Of a stretch of 64,000 bases of DNA, positions 39,808-54,000 are shown in pieces. The notes beneath the pieces are model-generated. The model was not told where the DNA came from, made no database searches, and worked only from the letters and a program-made list of their open reading frames with translations. Position 1 is the first letter of the stretch, and the number at the start of each line of letters is the position of its first letter. Location of the stretch: assembly GCA_037783415.1 (NCBI GenBank), contig JAZGTN010000096.1, forward strand, positions 1,240,001 to 1,304,000, written 5' to 3'. The stretch is from Leptasterias polaris. Its lineage: Eukaryota; Echinodermata; Asteroidea; Forcipulatida; Asteriidae. Both the position numbers and the translations under genes were made by a program.

Positions 39808-41102
39808 CATACAAACCAGAAACCTTCTCCTGTATACTTATCTTGTAAGGTGCAAGATGGGCGAGAGCATTAGAGCTTTCGAAGAATACGGACTTCCGGG
39901 CACTTGAATAGCAACTATCAAGAACGTGAAATATACGACATAGGCGCGATTTTGGTAAGCAAAATGTTTATTATAACATTGACGATAGTAACAGTCAATG
40001 TAAAACAAAAGAAATGTGTGGAGACACTACATTGAAGTTCGATCTGATCGTTTGAGTGATTGATGTTTCTGAGAAGAACCGATGAACTCAACGTTTCGGA
40101 CAGAAGGCCTATAGTCATGGAGACGGACAGACGACAGACACGACGGCGGACATAGGCCAGTCGCCGAAACGTTGAGTCCGAGTGAGTGTACCGCAACTTT
40201 ATATATGTTTTTTAAAATTATCTTTTTACCATGTAAACCTTCAAGTAAGTTAATAGTCATTGTCTGCACTGGCATCAAAAAGTTGCAAACTCAGCGCCAT
40301 TATACGTTGCCCATCTTAATTACGCTGTTGTGTTGGTTCCAATGTGGGTTTGCAAGTAAAGCGTGACTCTGTGTGGTGATTAAATAATTATATGGAGCGC
40401 CCGGCGAAGGCTATGGGGAACTGGAGCTCTAAATTTAGGCTATTCTCGGGCCTAAAGCATGGTTCAGCTAGCGTTTTGTTGATAGCCATGATTGCCTAAG
40501 CAGATATATGTTGCATCAAAAGAGCTTGCTTGAATGGCGTCCAGTGAACACATTTCAGTGACTGTTATCATTATGCACTACAAGGTTTCGCTCGGCCTCA
40601 TCCAAGACTACTACAAACTAGATGGCCGCGCGGATCGGCACGCGGTCGGCGCAATGCCCACGACACTTCGACAGCATAATTATTTATAGGCCAATTGTCT
40701 GTCGATCCTCGCTCTATGATCACAGCACGTAGGCCAACAATGATAGCATAGATTGGATGCTCCATTGTGCCACTGATCTTTTTAAACCAAGGCAAGAACC
40801 TCAAGAATATTGTAGCGATGAATTAGGCCTACATGGCAAAAAAAAATCCATAACATTTGCAACGGGTTTTTACACAATCAAGAGCTACAATACAATAAGA
40901 TAAACAGGAAGAGGTGACCTGAGCAATTATAGCGCCCTCCACCGCCCTCCATAATGTACATTTACGTCAGTCATATACCCAGACTCCACCAATATGTGAA
41001 ACAACATTAGACTTTCATGTGCCAGACTAACCTCACCTACAAGTAAGCGTAACAACGTTTCTTTACTAAAGAAGGTTCCTGCTCAAACGCTAAGTCATTG
41101 TA

Positions 41103-41595
41103 ATGTCTGCACAAAATGTGTCAAATGAAGCTCGTAACATAATGGAATCAACAGAAAAAGGAGAGTTAGAAGATGGGGAAATCGAGGACGAAACAGGGTC
41201 AGAAGTCATGGAAGGTTTTGATATGATAGCCGTACCTAAACGTGTGTCAACTGACCTCCGTCCGCAGCAATCGCGATTTGCTCGCGGGCGACGAGTCAAT
41301 TACACTCCCCTGTCGGTGCCTGTTGGTGGTGACGAACGTGAAGAGTCACCAAACAGATACTTCAGAAACCACTCGCTGTCAGTGACTGGGAAATACCCGT
41401 TAAGAAAAAGTGGTTCAAAAGCAAACTGGAATGAAACGTCTGGACTAGTGAGGAAAAGGACACTGGAAACCAGAGACCCACAGTCACGTGAATCGAGGAC
41501 GACCGGGGGCAGTGGGACAAAAAGACGAAAAGAAACTGCGAGTGCGAAACATATTATGTCAAAAAGCAACCTGCCAAGCAATCGACCAAGAAAAT
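41103..41595 (+). CDS. ZFC3H1: ZFC3H1 exon 1 (3' border tentative)
   Basis: ATG at 41103 opens MSAQNVSNEAR and then GELEDGEIEDE, matching the conserved N-terminal motif. The rest is low-complexity and basic. The frame stays open to 41636. Exon 2 needs a phase-1 donor; AAAT|GTATCC at 41596 fits but is a weak consensus, so the border may be earlier. Confidence 0.8.
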
Positions 41596-44500
41596 GTATC
41601 CTTTGTGAAATCTTGGGCTGTTGCTATATATCGTAATCCTCTACTCTATCTTTTTGATGGTGTACTGGACTACTCAAGTCAATGCTACTGGTGTTCTCTA
41701 CTGACTACTGACTACTCTATCATGTCTATAGTTGGGATAATCGTAGCCCCACTTGTGTGGCCAAGCTGAATCCTTGGCCACACTTCCCGACCATTTCTTT
41801 TTAAGCTAAAAGTCAATTAGCCCCACTTGTGTGGCCAAGGCTAGCTGAATCCAGCTAGCCTTGGCCACACAAGTGGGGCTAAAAGTCAATAACCATTTGA
41901 AAGTGCATTCCCTATGGGCAAGTCGGCAGTTTAAACCAGCTAAATGTGTTCACCTAGCTCTTTTAGCTTGCCTTGTGTGTTTTGGATGTTCCAACAAATA
42001 ACTTAAAAAATAGATATTTCAAACAATAATTGTGCGACATACTTCGAATTACTTTCCGCGATGTGTACTGGGCGCTGCCATTTTGGAATGATCCCAATCA
42101 TGCAAATCAAGATACGATGTCATCGGCCGGTTGGGCTGTGGGCGGAGCGGTTACGTAAAGCAACCATTGAAATGTTCGCACCCTCGCAAACATCGCCTTT
42201 CAGTAACAAATATGGCCCGCTTCCATCATGTGATCACCATGTGATCAAACCAGCCAGGCTCCTAGTGGATGATACCCATCCTTATGGAATGTGAAGGGGG
42301 TAACCCTGTTTCAGCCCCAGGAGTAGGAGGCAACGTGCCCCTGGTGTCAATTGATTTGGGTCGATAGCCCAAATCAGTTATGTGTAGCCCTCACCTTGAA
42401 GTGGCCGTCCGTGGCCTTGTGAGTAAGGCGATATCTCATTTAAAAAAATATAGAAAGAAAAAAAATATAATAATAAATAAAATGGTATGCTGCATGCAAC
42501 GCTGGTTCACGATAACCACCGGCTTGTGTTTTTATACATGGATTGGAAGTGGCTGCCTGCATGTATTAAAACACTAACTAAATCAGACTAACTAAATCGG
42601 ATACTTGATTATGGTTTGCATGTCGTAGAGACCAAACTGGTATGCTATGCGCAACGCTGGTTCACGATAACCACCGGCTTGTGTTTTTATACATGGAAGT
42701 GGTTGGTTGCATGTATTTAAACACTAACCGTAAGTTATCGTAAGTTACCATCAGATACTACATGTACATTGTAGCATATGGATTGCATGTCAGAGAGACT
42801 AAACTGGTATGCTATATAGGCAACGTTGGTCCATGATAACCACCGGCTTGTGTTTTTATACATGGAAGTGGCTGCTTGCATGTATTAAAACACTAAACGT
42901 AAGTTACCATCAGATACTAGCAAGCTTTTAGGCAGGATCAGTGAAACAGGGTGTGTAACCAAAAAATCAGGGTGTGTAAGTGAAAAATGATTTTGAAGAC
43001 GACAGCGTCCCATTGCGATTGCACCAGCCTCGTACCCGGCGTTGCGCAAAGGTTTTACAACAAAAACACCACACGGGGTCCATCATGGTGCAAGGATTTG
43101 AACCTGTGTGATGGCTGATGATCTATATTTTGAGTAATTTTACTGTCTTATTTTTTTAACAGTTTTGTTGATATTTTTTATTAATTCTGTTGTTGTATAC
43201 ATTTACAATCCTGGGGAGCAACTTAAAAAGTAAACAGAAAACAAGGTTCAGATTTTAAAGAGATATAACAAATACATTTTCAATTGGTGTTCAACTAAAA
43301 AATAATCTTTTTAAAAAGTTTTTATCAGTCTGATTTTGATTGCTAAAAAACTAATTTGTTTACTAAATACTAAGTCGGCCCATGGTCGGGCCAGACTCGA
43401 CTTTGAATCATACCATTTTGCTGTACATGGGTAGTCATTAATATTTTCATGACATGATAAGTAATTAATTATAACAAATATGTGCATTAGCGTAAAAATT
43501 AATAAATAAAATCCAGTGATGAAGTATTTTAAACCAACCATAGAGAAAGGACACAGACCAACCAACAATGATCGGCACGGTTTGGGTCAAGACCCCGCAG
43601 ACGGACGGTTACGAATACGATCGTCGTCGCAACGAAGTGAAGACTGATGAATCTTTAATTGATTAAAATTGAGACCTAAGTTTATGTAAAATCAATATTT
43701 TGTGCAGAAACAACGGTTTAATACTTGATCAAGTTTATATCCAGACCACAGGCAGGTCTTCTTAGTCTTACTTTGCAAGCGGGAGGCATCGGTTAGTTTC
43801 CGTAAACACACCGTCCGTCAGAGCTACATCAATACACGTGCGATGTATGCTGCTGTTAAATAGTCTGGTTGCCGACCAGTTCTCATTGGTTTCAAAAGAA
43901 GTCTGCATAGCAATACCGCGCAGTTAACAGGCAATTTATTTGTGGAGGTAAAAACCAGACATACAAATGACAACCTCCTTCCCAAAGAATTGGGAGAATC
44001 ATAGGCTGATGTAGCGGGTTGCGTGTATGGGATAGATATAACATCGTGCTTGGGATCGAGAATATTTCTTCTGCTATCAAGCTCTCTCGAAACTGAGCAA
44101 ACCGATCGCGCGTAGCTACTTTTTCTTCCTGATCCAGAATTAAGTTTCACTCTTGCAAATTTATTTCATCAAATAATTATTAATGATACAAAAAATAGAT
44201 GTTTTTCTTTTTTAGAGAGCACGGCTTGCAATAAAAAACGGAAGCTGTGCATCTGAAAATAGGCCGTGATTTATTTAATTTAGCCGTGCCAATCACGGCT
44301 GCACAGCTGGCTGCCTAAAAGCTTGGATACTAGCATACATACATGTATGTATGGCTTGCATGTCGGAGAGACCCAACTTGTGCATATTTTATGCTATGCG
44401 CAACGCTGGTTCATGATAACCAATGGTCCACCATGTATAAAGACACGAACCATTGGTTAGCATGGGCCAGTGAACCTCATTGTTCTAGAAGTACATAAGA

Positions 44501-47500
44501 CCTAGTCCCACTAGGAAGCTAAGGCTCCCCTGTTAGCCTGTACGTGTACAGGAATCACCCAATACAATGCAACTTCAGTTTCCCTTTTTGCTCATCTAAA
44601 ACTTTCCCAAAACACATACATAGTACATGTACACCTGTTTTGCCGAATTGCATGCAAAAACTCAATACTTGCGGCTGTTGTGCTGTCACATCACACGGAT
44701 GCTCTGGTGATATGTTTACCATTTAGCCTCAGAAAAAGACTAGCTTGGGTCAAAACAACAGTCCACTAAGACATTTTTAATAGAGAAGAAAGAATTAGCG
44801 GTTCAACATACATGTACCAACCATGCCAATAGGCATGTACATGTACTATTCAAGATCTAGGCCAAATTGAATAGTTTACAAAGAGCCACCTTTATCTATG
44901 TCAGCTTGAGCATTTAACTATATGAAACATGCACCAGTTAACAATGGTTAACTGTGTAGAAACACATCACGAAGAGACAAATATTGAACTAATTATTATA
45001 ATGTCTTGCATGTACATGTAGTGTACCTGTATCTAATAATCAAGTGAGAAAGATTAATTGCAAAAGAAAAATGTGAAGCCATGGTAGCTTCAGAAACAGA
45101 AGTGTGTGTGTTGTTGTTAAAGTTTTGTTTTGTTTTGGGATTGTTTGTTTGTTTGATTGTTTGTTTGTTGTTGTTGTTATTTTTTATTTTTTTTTGGGGG
45201 GGGGTTTATGTGTTTTTAACAGTTTTGAATTGGGCACACTTAAAACATTCATAGTGGTAAGATGTGTTTACAGCAGGTGACTTTGTAGTGTTTGAGTGTG
45301 TGCATTTCTTTAAGATCTTGATTTACATGTATATTGCACATTACTATAACAGTATGTCTCCTTAACACTTGCCCAATACCAGTCAACCCAAACCAGAAAC
45401 GAGATGAGAGACAGAGGGCAAGGGGCAACAGAGGAACGCTAGCAAGGGATGAGGGTGGACCATCTGAGGAAGATGCGTATGAGACACTTCTACGTAAACA
45501 CCATGAAGTACAGGAATTAATCAAACAGGAGAAAGAGAAGCTTACCTCAGAGGGAACAAGTCATGGTGGCCAGGATAGAAAGGCCAAAGGTCAAGCAAAA
45601 CCAAAGAGGTCAGAAACAGCTTAAAGGGATTGAATGGTTAATGGAAAAGTTAATTATATCTCATCTTCTCATAATAAATGGTTGTTATATTTTATTAGAG
45701 ATTGTGTGCTCATTGACATTGGGCTTTTATTTAGATTGCTGAAAGCAAAATATGAAATGATGATTTGTACCGTCTTTTCAAAAGCAACTTTGACAGTATT
45801 TCAGTCAGGAATATTTCTCTTGGCTATTGGTACTGGTATGCACTTTACAAAAGTAATAAGTACGCTTTTAGATTGAAAGTGAAACTAATGTTTGTTTTTT
45901 ATATTTGTTGTTATTTTTTTTACTGTTACTAACACTTGCTAAATGTCTTTACTTGTTCTCCAGTCAGTGCCCTGTAATAAATATGTGTAATACCATTCAT
46001 GTTAATTTGGGGTTGAACAAAGAAAAATTACCTTGCTAGAAAACAACCAGTAAATAAGGAAACGCCTTTATGACATCTTGTTTGGTTGCCCCAAACTGTT
46101 TTGGTTACCTTCCAAAAAGTCGAGCAACCCCTAATTTGCAGTATCAATTATTTATTCAATTACGGTACAGAGCCAGAGGCCAGAGATCATCATCCAAACT
46201 TGTTGCAAGGTCAAGGTCAAAATCTGGGTCTGCAAAGGAGGTGACTGAGGTGCCTACCAGTAGTTCCTTAACTGAGGTTGGTAGTGATGATGAGGAGGTG
46301 GTTGAGGTATGTACAGTATCACTCATAGTGTAGAATTAAAAGGGACAAGTTTCCCCCCTCTGCTTCCCCAATCCTTCTTCAGTTCTTTACAGAAACATGC
46401 TCATAACTTCTTTCATAAGACAAAACTGACATTAGCAGGCATGTTAGGCTATAGTTCTAACTCTGTTGAAGTACATATTTATCTGTTAATGAACAAGCAC
46501 CCAACATGATGTGCACAAGCATTCACATCGTTTCAATAATTAACAGGCTGAAAGTGTTTGTTATTTCGCTACTTTTCATGCCACAATAAAAAAGGCATCA
46601 AACATTGAATGCTAGAGGTCGCTTTCTGAACAATGCGATATAATGAGAGCATATGCCCTCTGTCATGTCTGTTGGTGAAATATACCAGTGCATTACGCGA
46701 TGGCATACACAAATTTTACAGAAATGTAAGCTTGTTTTGGAAATATTACACGCGAGTTATGTTTATTTTACTAAAATGATAACATTTAGCGTACCCTGGA
46801 CATACTAGGTTAACAAAAAGATTATTTGACAGTAAATTGTAAGATTCTTCTTGTTTTGTTTAGATAGATTTTGTTTACGGAGTGATTAAATCCGAAATGC
46901 TGTGATGAAAAAAAAAATTTGATCACAGGTGCGGTTATGAAAAAAACAAAATTGATCACAGGTGCGGTTTTGTAAAATGTTTCTTTTTTTGTTTGTGAAA
47001 CAGACGGTTACATGTGTAAGGCCATTTATTCTTGAATACTTGGATTACGGATTTCTAAGCTACAAATATGAGCGGGAACCGGGAAAAAAAAAAAAAAAAA
47101 AAAAAAAAAACGTGGCCGGGATTACGGATTTTCCAGCTCACAAAATCGGGCGGGCGGGGAAATTTTTTTTAAAAAACACGAAAAAAGGAAGGCACGCGGG
47201 CGGCTTCTAAAACGAATGTAAACTATAGACCTTCATGTAAATATAAGGCCTTGCTCTAACTTTTTCACTTGACTAAACCGCCAGGCTTGTCAACATAACA
47301 GTACGTTTCTAGCTCGCACAATTTTTCACTAGCCGGAAATTTGAGACCAAAATTCTGAGCGCAATCAACCCGCAAAAAAAACCCCCAAAATACAACAAAA
47401 CAAAACTAAAATAGAAAGAGAAAATCTTACATTATACAGTTAAATACTCTATCCTAAAGTGGTCATTTTTGTAGAATGAAGCCGGAACGTTCTGTATTTT

Positions 47501-48041
47501 TGTAGAACAAGCTAAAATTTCCACGGAAGTGTGCTCTGTTTAACAGTTTTGACCATGCTGCCGACGGAATGTGCGTGAGTACCAGCAACAACAATGCTGT
47601 TTAGATAGGTTAAGCGCACACCAGCGAATAATGTTATTGCAATGTCGGGGAATAACCGCTTTTGCTGAGCATGCGCAGATAGGTTAATTATTTGACAAAT
47701 TTGTTCAAGGCGTTTGTAACTGGTTTTTGTACGCTACAGCGCAATTTCATTAATAGAGAGGGCGATTGCTTTCGCTCTATCGCATTGTTGTGAAACGCCC
47801 TCTAGCGTTAAAATTTTCTTACATTTATTGTTGCACGAACAGTAACGAAATAGCGAAGACTACAAGCCTGTAAATTGGAAAAGATTATGCTTGTGTGTGT
47901 CACACGCGGGATCGTGCGTTGTGTACATTGTGATCGCAATGTGGTCAGTGTTTCGCGGCACTTTTCGAGTGGATTTTTTTAATTTGGTGTGTACCAATGG
48001 ACAAGGTGTGCATAAATAAGATGTGAAATGCCCTTTGGATC

Positions 48042-48072
<31 letters not shown>

Positions 48073-51000
48073 CCAACACAAAATTGAATTTTTTGGGTGG
48101 GGATTTTTTAATTTTTTTTCCAAAACACGATTTTTTTCGGGCGGCGATTCCGTAATCCAAGTAATCAAAAAAAAATTGCCTAACCGTCTGTCTCAGAAAT
48201 AGTTACACGCATACACATAAACTGTAAACACACAGGCTTACAATGTAAGTTGTTGTTATTGCATTATGTAGGTACAGAATGACGCATCAGAGGAAGTCAT
48301 TGAGATTGTAGATGATGATGATGATGATGAGCTGCTTCATCTAAGACTCCTTGCCTTGGAATCAGCAACAAAGAATGTTACAGAGAAAGAAGAGAAGGAG
48401 AACCAAACAGAACAGCAGAGTCAGAGAGATAGGTCCTCTGCTAACATAGGTATTGTTTCCTGATCATTGATTTCAATTTTTACTTGTACATGTTGTGTAG
48501 TACAACAAGTGGCCAAACTAAAAATAAGAAATTTTGATTGTAATTTATAAAAAGCAAAGTGAATGTGCATTCGGCTGGACTGTTATTGTCATCAAGTTGT
48601 AATGAATAAATGCCTTAAAACCCTTTAGCATTGACTTAGTGCAATTCACTCCTCACCGCGCCTCGGAAATTCACACGATTTTTGGCCGAACCTAGAAATC
48701 CTCAGATAACTTTCGTTGTTGTTATTCTTCTGTTACAAGTTGAGTTTATTTTGTAGAGGATGAAATTATCTCTTGAATGATTTTCCAAGTTGTTTTGTTT
48801 GCGTTACCAAATTGAAGCTTTGAGGTTGGAAACATAAGAGAAATGAACACAAATTTGAAAACATTGTTTGCGTATGAAGTTTGTTACGTGGAAAATTGTG
48901 CACACAAGTTCTCTCAACTGTTATGTCATCTCGAAGGAAAAAAAAGCTACAAAAGTGATTGAAAATAATCACAACATACCTTTTAGAATGAAAACGAGTG
49001 CCTCTGTTACCTACATATAACTGCTGTACCTCAAACCCTTTGAAAAATCCTTTTAAAACACCAATAAGTTTATCGCGAAAGAAGTGGAAGGTCGCCATTG
49101 CTGTGTACATTGTGCGTGTGATACGTGGTAGGTATAATACGGTCTGCACCACACACGAGAAAAAAAAAGAGCTACTTGTTGTGCTTCACGTACGTTGGTG
49201 ATAGGTCTTCCGACTTTTCGACCTTTGGATATGACCTTTGGATTGAGTAATATGCAGGGCATATGCAGGGCGGTATGCGTGCTAAAAGGTTAAACATATT
49301 GGCATCAAAACAAACATGTACCTGTATGCACAAGTGAATATGTACTGTAATTTTTAGACCATAATCCACGACTTATGATTTGATTTTCAAGGTGGCTTAA
49401 ACACCGGCATGTATACATGGTATAGTAAGCTTTGGCAATTAAACTCCAGTCCACAGTGTTATTCTGAGGCTTTTATACTAGATTGTGCTTTGATGCCTCA
49501 TTTTCAATTTGGACACCCTATTTTAGTGTCCATTTACTTATTAAAAGTGTTGGAGGAAAATATTTTGAGCACCTTCTCTTAAAATTTGCAGCCTACTTGA
49601 ACTCACTCTTTTGAGGCTAATAAATGGTTCCAGTAATTTAATTTTGTTGAGCAAGTACATGTAAAATTGTAAGTCATGTGTAAGTGCTGTTTCCATCTAT
49701 TTGTACAGAGTCAAAGAGAGCCAAACAGAGAGAGCGACGCAGGAAGGTTAAACAGTTGTTTCAAAAGCAAGGTATAGCTGCTGAGATCGCTAAAGTTCAT
49801 GGAGAGAAAGAACGCTTCACTCGCTTTATGGACTTTGTCACAAGTCGGAGCTCCTATTCTTCACAAGGGGTACGTGTTTTTGTGTCTTTAATGAGTTTAA
49901 AGATGTCTGTTTCTTACAGAATCTTACTTATAGTTTGTGGTTATGTATTTTTTTGAAGCACTTAAACAGTTCGGCAGTTCATGGTTGTCTAGTTAGGTAT
50001 CTTGTTATTACGGTATCCCTATTATTGCAGTATTTGGGCATTTTCTTTCTTATTGTTACCAGTACTTGATGGTTTTAAATCAGGGCATTGGTAACTGAGC
50101 ACTTTTTGCTGTTTTTAAAATTATTTGGTTATCTGTCTATTTGTTCAATTGAATTATTTTTGTTAAAAATGTACTTTTCCCCACCATACAAATTTTCATT
50201 ACCTAATGACTAAAGGTCTAAAGGTTACTTTCTTCTGCATCTTTCAAAATTATTTATAATTTGGTATATTTTACTGTTTTAAGAGTAAATATAGGAGATC
50301 ACCATCCATTGGTAAGGAGTCTAGCAAGTCTCAGGTACTAGAGTCTTCCATGACTGACAATGTTATACCAGCCAAGGAATTCCAGTTTGACAATTATGAT
50401 GAGGTGGAGATGGAAGTCAGTGAAATAGAGGAATCCCCAAGTAAGTCCAACTCACCTTAATCCCTAGTGTTTTACATGTTTTGAAGATGTGTTTGTGTGC
50501 TGGCAACCTTTTTGACCTAATGATAGAGGTACTTAATATGGGTTAATTAGTGTCTTCTGCTTAAAGAGGGGCTCTAATTTTCTAAAAGGTAATGTCCTTG
50601 TGAAAGTGGGGGAAAATTAGAACTCTTTAACCCTTTGCATGCTACCATTCCCTACACACACTATTCCCTGCCCGCTGGAATCTTTTTGCACAATCATTAA
50701 AATAACACACGGTTGTACTAACAAGTTTTTTTGTGTGTGAAGGAATTATTTTTTTGCACAATGCAAAATAAGACAAATGTAGAGTATAATACTGGCAACC
50801 AGGTAGTTCAAACAGAATTGATTTTGAATGAAGAATTTAGAAAATACACACTTCCAAAGCACACTGAAAAGAATCTCCAACACATTGGACTGTTCTACCT
50901 TCCCCTCCTTGCATAGGAACGATGCCATCGTCGCGTCGGATTTGGCCCCATCGTTGATAGGGATTTGTCCGATATCTGGCCCGATGTCAATAGACAAAAC

Positions 51001-54000
51001 CCAACTGAAGCATTATCGTCGCTATGGTCTCCCAAAACATCCTCAAACTCCGATTTTCCTGAGTTAAAATCCTCGAAAATCTTCCAGAATGCTGCTGCGG
51101 CGGCCATTTTGTTTTACGGTAATAACAGTCACGGAAAAACTCGGAAATTACAGGTTTTTTCAAGAAAAATTGTCGCGTAATCGTTCGTAACATAGCTTGT
51201 ATGTATCGAAGTATACAAAAAGTACCCGGATGCATGTCAGGGGTCAAAAGAAAGCTTGATTGTATGCAAAACAAGTAGCAAGTTGTGTTGGGCGCAAATA
51301 TGCGCCCACAGCAGTGAGGGAATAAACGTTGCGGGCGCAAATTTGCGCCTGTAGCACGCAAAGGGTTAATGTCACATTAAAATGTTATAATACTATTGTA
51401 TTTGATACCCTTGCAAAACTTTTTAACATCCAAAAACTTCCAACAGCGTCACATTTCAAATGTATGGGTATGTACTTTTTTTACTACAGGAAATGTTGAG
51501 TTCCTGTTGAGTTGGGTGTTTAAGTAGGTCATCTCACTATTTAGGTTCCACGAAGAGACACATATCTTTGTATAATTAATATGGCAATTAGCCAACATAT
51601 TTAATTAAATTAGTTAGTCAATGGAGAGGTTAAACTTTTACAGAATCATATGAGAGGTCTTAAACTGCAAACCGTGTCGTTAGTATTGCAGATTTGCAGT
51701 TTTAAGGTACATGCTTGTCACACAAAAAACTCAGTAACATGTTTTGACATAAATGGCTCTTCATGAAAACAGTGACAATGTATTTGTTTTGCAACCTCAT
51801 TTATTTTTGTCTGCACAATTATGAGTTTCTGCTAATGCTGTATTTAAGGGGCAAAAAAATTGTACTTTCTAATATCAAATTTTTCTGGTTACTTTCAGTT
51901 GCAACTCCTGTCACATTTGACACCAGTTCACCACATGAGTTTGTAAGTAACTTAAGCATACCAATAAAAGCATGATTATTTGGTTTTAAATTTGTGTGTA
52001 CAGTATGCGGATATCTTGTCATGTGAAAGTCAAGTCCTTTACAATACATGTACATGTTGCACTCTGAGTTACCATCAGTAAAACAGTAATGAATATATTT
52101 GATATTCGCTTTGCCAAGGTTACCCAAAGTGACAAACCCTGGCTTTATTCTTATTATTTGTGACAGTTTCAAGCACTTACTGGTTCAGAGACAGACACAT
52201 CTGTAAATATTTGTCACTCTGATAGAGGAGACACTGATGTAGCCATGGTTTCTAAGGATGAGGAAGATGAAGAGGATGATGAGGAAGCTGTCATGGCATT
52301 GAGAGAGCAACTTCTTCGTTCTTTGGCCACTAAGAGGGCTGCTAAGGCTCAGGCTAAGGAACAAATTGAGGTGAGTTATGAGTTCATGAAGTACATTCAG
52401 TGTCAAAATTACTTTGGGTTCAGGGTTGAAACCTCAAGCAGGAGCAAGAGCGAATGGTGAGGTTTGAAAAGGCATTTTGGTGATCAGGTCATTTGCAAAT
52501 ACAGATGTACCATGCAAGAAGTCTCAAGTAGAAATAGCAGGCAGGCGCTGTGAAATTACTTGATTAGATTTCTGCTCAAAATGGTTTGTTGTTTATGATA
52601 TTCCAAAGAGTACCATGTGTTATATCCAAGCTATCATGATACAGGTTTCATCCCCAAAAGATGTTACTACATACATGTAGGCAATTCATGTCTAGTTTTA
52701 AAAAGGTTCAATAGACAATTTATGTTTCAAATATATTCTACTTTTTGAGACCTTGGGTGCCCACATTCATTGCTTCAAATTTTGAAGGAAAACTAGTGGC
52801 GCGATTAAAAGGGCTAAACATATGAACGTACATGAGACTTGCACAGTATATGGAGTGCACATTAAATATTGTATGAAGTCTCATATTTTGTTGGGTCCAT
52901 TGTTCTGCACATAGAAATACAACCAGGAGAATCTTGATCTTTGTCTTTATGAATATTATATGGCAAACTGTACCAGTTGTCATACATCCAGATGAACAAA
53001 GAAAAATTGACTAGTCGCATTCCTTTAGGTTAATCTCTTGGCTGCCGCTTCCCAGGTTGTATCACAAACTTGGGTGTGATCCCTGGCTACACGGCAATAA
53101 CAGTTGTATGGCTTCTGACTGGCACCCCCAACAAAGATATTGACAAACTAGACATAAAATTTCTGGGGTGTTACTCATATCAGCTTGAATACATCAGCTT
53201 GGTTTTAAGCTTGACCAAACATTTAATGCTGTGTATAAAAATCTGGTAAAACTGCAACTATAAGGTGACGTCATGTTAAAAATTGATGACGTAATTTTAC
53301 CAGGAAAACAAACATTAAATTTAACATATCCCAGCTTGAGCTCAATCTTGCAATATACCCATGTATTTAACATATCCCAGCTTGAGCTCAATCTTGCAAT
53401 ATACACATGTATTTAACATATCCCAGCTTGAGCTCAATCTTGCAATATACACATGTATTTAACATATCCCAGCTTGAGCTCAATCTTGCAATATACACAT
53501 GTATTTAACATATCCCAGCTTGAGCTCAATCTTGCAATATACACATGTATTTAACATATCCCAGCTTGAGCTCAATCTTGCAATATACACATGTATTTAA
53601 CATATCCCAGCTTGAGCTCAATCTTGCAATATACACATGTATTTAACATATCCCAGCTTGAGCTCAATCTTGCAATATACCCATGTATTTAACATATCCC
53701 AGCTTGAGCTCAATCTTGCAATATACCCATGTATTTAACATATCCCAGCTTGAGCTCAATCTTGCAATATACCCATGTATTTAACATATCCCAGCTTGAG
53801 CTCAATCTTGCAATATACCCATGTATTTAACATATCCCAGCTTGAGCTCAATCTTGCAATATACCCATGTATTTAACATATCCCAGCTTGAGCTCAATCT
53901 TGCAATATACCCATGTATTTAACATATCCCAGCTTGAGCTCAATCTTGCAATATACACATGTATTTAACATATCCCAGCTTGAGCTCAATCTTGCAATAT

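Larger units (their letters stand above)
33267..41102. other. Intergenic region between annexin 2 and ZFC3H1 (divergent promoters)
   Basis: 7.8 kb between two divergent genes. It is mostly mobile DNA: a P-like remnant, a 1.2-kb inverted-repeat element, a duplicated segment with a MITE, and foldback copy 2. No host coding sequence is supported. The parts at 34500-35340, 36600-37380, 38120-38760 and 39810-41100 show nothing I can name except a ~30-bp inverted repeat around CAACGTTTCGG (40088-40175). Confidence 0.65.
41596..45382. other. ZFC3H1 intron 1
   Basis: 3.8 kb with no coding sequence. It contains two related hairpins (41744-41881), a ~160-bp tandem array and a hAT-like element. From 44440 to 45382 I see only simple T/G-rich sequence and scattered TACATGTA motifs. 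Confidence 0.7.

Noticed and set aside
41300..41581. Antisense frame opposite ZFC3H1 exon 1
   Set aside because: The sense frame carries the conserved N-terminal motif; the antisense frame has no recognisable feature.
47860..48168. Lys-rich minus-strand frames
   Set aside because: They are produced by the poly-T tract of the inverted-repeat element.
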